A stretch of DNA of 64,000 nt from Hydractinia symbiolongicarpus (taxonomy: Eukaryota > Cnidaria > Hydrozoa > Anthoathecata > Hydractiniidae): contig NC_079879.1 of assembly GCF_029227915.1 (NCBI RefSeq), forward strand, positions 32,618,501 through 32,682,500. Reading direction: 5' to 3'. Of the stretch, positions 62,182 to 64,000 are shown in pieces. A model generated the notes under the pieces. That model worked only from the letters and a program-made list of their open reading frames with translations. It did not search any database and was not told the DNA's origin. A program made the translations under genes and the position numbers. Position 1 is the stretch's first letter. Each line of letters opens with the position of its first letter.

Positions 62182-63673
62182 GTACCAACATGTGTTTAGC
62201 AATATGTTTCTGATATTACTAGTTTCCATCGCTTTTAACAGTGAAAAGATTGTTTGTGGGACTTAATTGAACTGATTTTGGACTTTGACCTTATATACGT
62301 GATAAATGAGCCTATTGGACTCCAAGAAATAACATTCTTCTTAATTTGACATGATTGCTGGAACTCAGCGATTACACTGGGCGCTGTGATAGCGCTTTAT
62401 TTAAAACTGTAGATAAATAAGTTATTTTTTACTGTGGGACCAATCCTAGCCGTTAGCCGGCGCTGAAGAAATAGAGAAATTTTCGAAAACTACATTTCAT
62501 TGACTTTCTAACGGTATCAGTCCGTTTGAGTTACAACGGTTTGCGTCACATATTCGTACCAACATGTGTTTAGCGATATGTTTCTGATATTACTAGGTTC
62601 CATCGCTTTTAACAGTGAAACTATTGACTGTGTGACTTAATTGAACTGATTTTAGACTTCAAACTTATAAATGTGATAAATGAGACAATTGGACCCCAAG
62701 AAATAACATTCTTTTTAATTTAATCGGATTGCTCGACTTCAGCTATTACACTGTGCTCTGAGATAGCGCTTTATTTAAAACTGTAGATAAATAAGTTATT
62801 TTTTACTGTGGGACCAATCCTAGCCGTTAGCCGGCGCTGAAGAAATAGAGAAATTTTCGAAAACTACATTTCATTGACTTTGTAACGGTATCAGCGTTTG
62901 AGTTACAACGGTTTCCGTCACATATTCGTACCAACATGTGTTTAGCGATATGTTTCTGATATTACTAGGTTCCATCGCTTTTAACAGTGAAACGATTGAC
63001 TGTGTGACTTAATTGAACTGATTTTAGACTTCAAACTTATAAATGTGATAAATGAGACAATTGGACCCCTAGAAATAACATTCTTCTTAATTTGATCGGA
63101 TTGCTCGACTTCAGCTATTACACTGTGCTCTGTGATAGCGCTTTATTTAAAACTGTAGATAAATAAGTTATTTTTTACTGTGGGACCAATCCTAGCCGTT
63201 AGCCGGCGCTGAAGAAATAGAGAAATTTTCGAAAACTACATTTCATTGACTTTCTAACGGTATCAGTCCGTTTGAGTTACAACGGTTGCGTCACATATTC
63301 GTACCAACATGTATTTAGCGATACGTTTCTGATGTTACTAGGTTGCATCAGTTTTAACGGTGGAACGATTGACTATGGGACTTAATTGAACTGATTTTAG
63401 ACTTTAAACTTATAAATGTGATAAATGAGACAATTGTACCCCCAGAAATAACATTCATCTTAATTTGACATGATTGCTCGAACTCAGCGATTACACTGGG
63501 CGCTGTGGTAGCGCTTTACTTAAAAATGTAAATAAATAAGTCATTTTTTACTGTCGGACCAATCCTAACCGTTAGCGAGCGCTGAAGAAATAGAGACAAC
63601 TTCAAAAATTACATTTCATTGACTTTGTAAGGGTATCAATCTGTTTGAGTTACAACGGTTGCGTCACATATTC
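62182..63673 (+). repeat. Copy of the 55.2-56.4 kb block at ~7.0 kb distance
   Basis: Units 62182 (U*/T), 62556 (U, GTGAAACTATTGACTG, TTTAATCGGATTG), 62928 (U) and 63301 (a start) correspond to 55179, 55553, 55927 and 56300. The offset is 7,003 bp, falling to 7,001 after a 2-bp loss in TATCAGCGTTTGAG. Both copies share a C in GTTCGTACC context changes such as CACATGTTCG before the first unit. Past about 63,360 the a unit keeps its own ATGGGACTTAATTG and GTACCCCCAG, so the match ends there. Confidence 0.8.
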
Positions 63674-64000
63674 GTACCAACATGTATTTAGCGATACGTT
63701 TCTGATGTTACTAGGTTGCATCGGTTTTAACGGTGGAACGATTGACTATGGGCCTTAATTGAACTGATTTTAGACTTCAAACTTATAAATGTGATAAATG
63801 AGACAATTGGACCCCCAGGAATAACATTCTTCTTAATTTGACATGATTGCTGGAACTCAGCGATTACACTGGGCGCTGTGATAGCGCTTTATTTAAAACT
63901 GTAGATAAATAAGTTATTTTTTACTGTGGGACCAATCCTAGCCGTTAGCCGGCGCTGAAGAAATAGAGAAATTTTCGAAAACTACATTTCATTGACTTTC
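63674..64000 (+). repeat. Last, truncated monomer (a start, T end)
   Basis: The unit has GATACG and GCATCGGTTTTAACGG at the start, then ATGGGCC, GGACCCCCAGGAATAAC, TGGAACTCAGCG and GTTAGCCGGCGCTG. It matches the a/T chimera at 57793 in structure. 327 of about 373 bases are inside the window, and the array continues to the right. Confidence 0.85.

Larger units (their letters stand above)
1..64000 (+). repeat. Satellite DNA array, ~373-bp monomer, about 172 units
   Basis: The window is a continuous head-to-tail tandem array. The anchor GTACCAACATG starts at 11, 382, 755, 1128, 1501 and so on to 63301 and 63674, with spacing almost always 371-374 bp. All copies are in the same orientation. Blocks shared by nearly every unit are the anchor with TAGCGATAT just after it, TTAATTGAACTGATTTT, CATTCTTCTTAATTTGACAT, TAGATAAATAAGT, ACTGTGGGAC and CTAACGGTATCAGTCCGTTT. 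The stretch around CAGCGATTACACTGGGCGCT and the 40 bases after the anchor carry most family-diagnostic differences. No unit holds a credible coding frame, because stops occur in every frame. Such arrays are typical of (peri)centromeric heterochromatin; the location here is inferred. The array family and species are not recognised. Confidence 0.98.

Noticed and set aside
1-64000. CENP-B box
   Set aside because: The anchor region ATTCGTACCAACATGTA matches the first half of the pattern NTTCGNNNNANNCGGGN, but the second core CGGG is absent (TGTA instead). GTTTCGAAAAC also fails. No full box was seen on either strand by eye.
1-64000. CRISPR array
   Set aside because: The repeat is a complete 373-bp tandem unit without unique spacers of uniform size, and no cas-like genes are present.
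1-64000. Ribosomal RNA, tRNA, histone or other tandem gene cluster
   Set aside because: The monomer has stops in all frames, no recognisable rRNA or tRNA core, and no promoter-gene-terminator layout.
1-64000. Recurrent TTGCGTCA as a C/EBP-CRE type site
   Set aside because: The word matches a hybrid bZIP site, but many families break it (GCGTCTCC, GCGTGACC, TTCCGTCAC, TTGCTTCAC), so it is not kept as a regulatory element would be.
1-64000. Monomer as an ancient dimer of ~186 bp
   Set aside because: ACTGTGGGAC and similar words suggest offsets of 179 and 110 bp that disagree with each other, and the half-units do not align convincingly.

Overview
The whole 64 kb window is one uninterrupted, head-to-tail satellite DNA array. 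I see no gene, RNA gene, transposon, microsatellite island or non-repetitive spacer. The anchor word GTACCAACATG (or a close variant) recurs about every 373 bp, always on the + strand. I counted 171 anchors by eye, plus one unit whose anchor has been deleted, so about 172 monomers. The array runs off both ends of the window. Most monomers are 373 bp; others are 371, 372 or 374 bp, and three are 365 bp. A representative unit (49213-49585 region) counts to about 38-39% G+C with about 18 CpG.

This is a eukaryotic satellite of the kind found in centromeric or pericentromeric heterochromatin. I do not recognise the family and cannot name the species. CpG is not depleted, which fits a genome with little cytosine methylation (many invertebrates) better than a vertebrate or plant, but that is an inference. 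No complete CENP-B box was found.

The interest lies in the layered higher-order repeat (HOR) structure. I named monomer families by diagnostic bases just after the anchor and in the middle of the unit. Layout: (1) 11-3738, an A-B-C trimer HOR of 1,119 bp, preceded by an A/C chimera. (2) 3739-11948, an 8-mer HOR of 2,985 bp (two full copies and a broken third). (3) 11201-20143, tetramers B'-D''-C''-A' and B'-D''-E-F in the order X X Y Y X Y, containing a 4,474-bp-offset segmental duplication and a chimeric monomer type with an 8-bp deletion. (4) 20144-23871, a transition with a fresh 373-bp tandem duplication. (5) 23872-33569, a very homogeneous P-Q-R HOR whose period shrinks stepwise from 5 to 4, 3 and 2 monomers through chimeric units. 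(6) 33943-41025, mixed g/V units, then T-U dimers and V-T-U trimers. (7) 41026-49212, a divergent block (a-h) with 5-mer HORs of about 1,861 bp. (8) 49213-64000, a mosaic of g, T, U and a units holding an 82-bp deletion, a second copy of the divergent block 17.8 kb from the first, and a duplication at 7.0 kb distance.

Taken together, the window is a record of unequal crossover or gene conversion between similar monomers: duplications, one-monomer contractions and chimeras. Many chimera junctions can be placed in the same invariant stretch. The most uniform, probably youngest, zone is about 23.9-33.5 kb. All family names are mine; identities and copy counts were read by eye and not computed.
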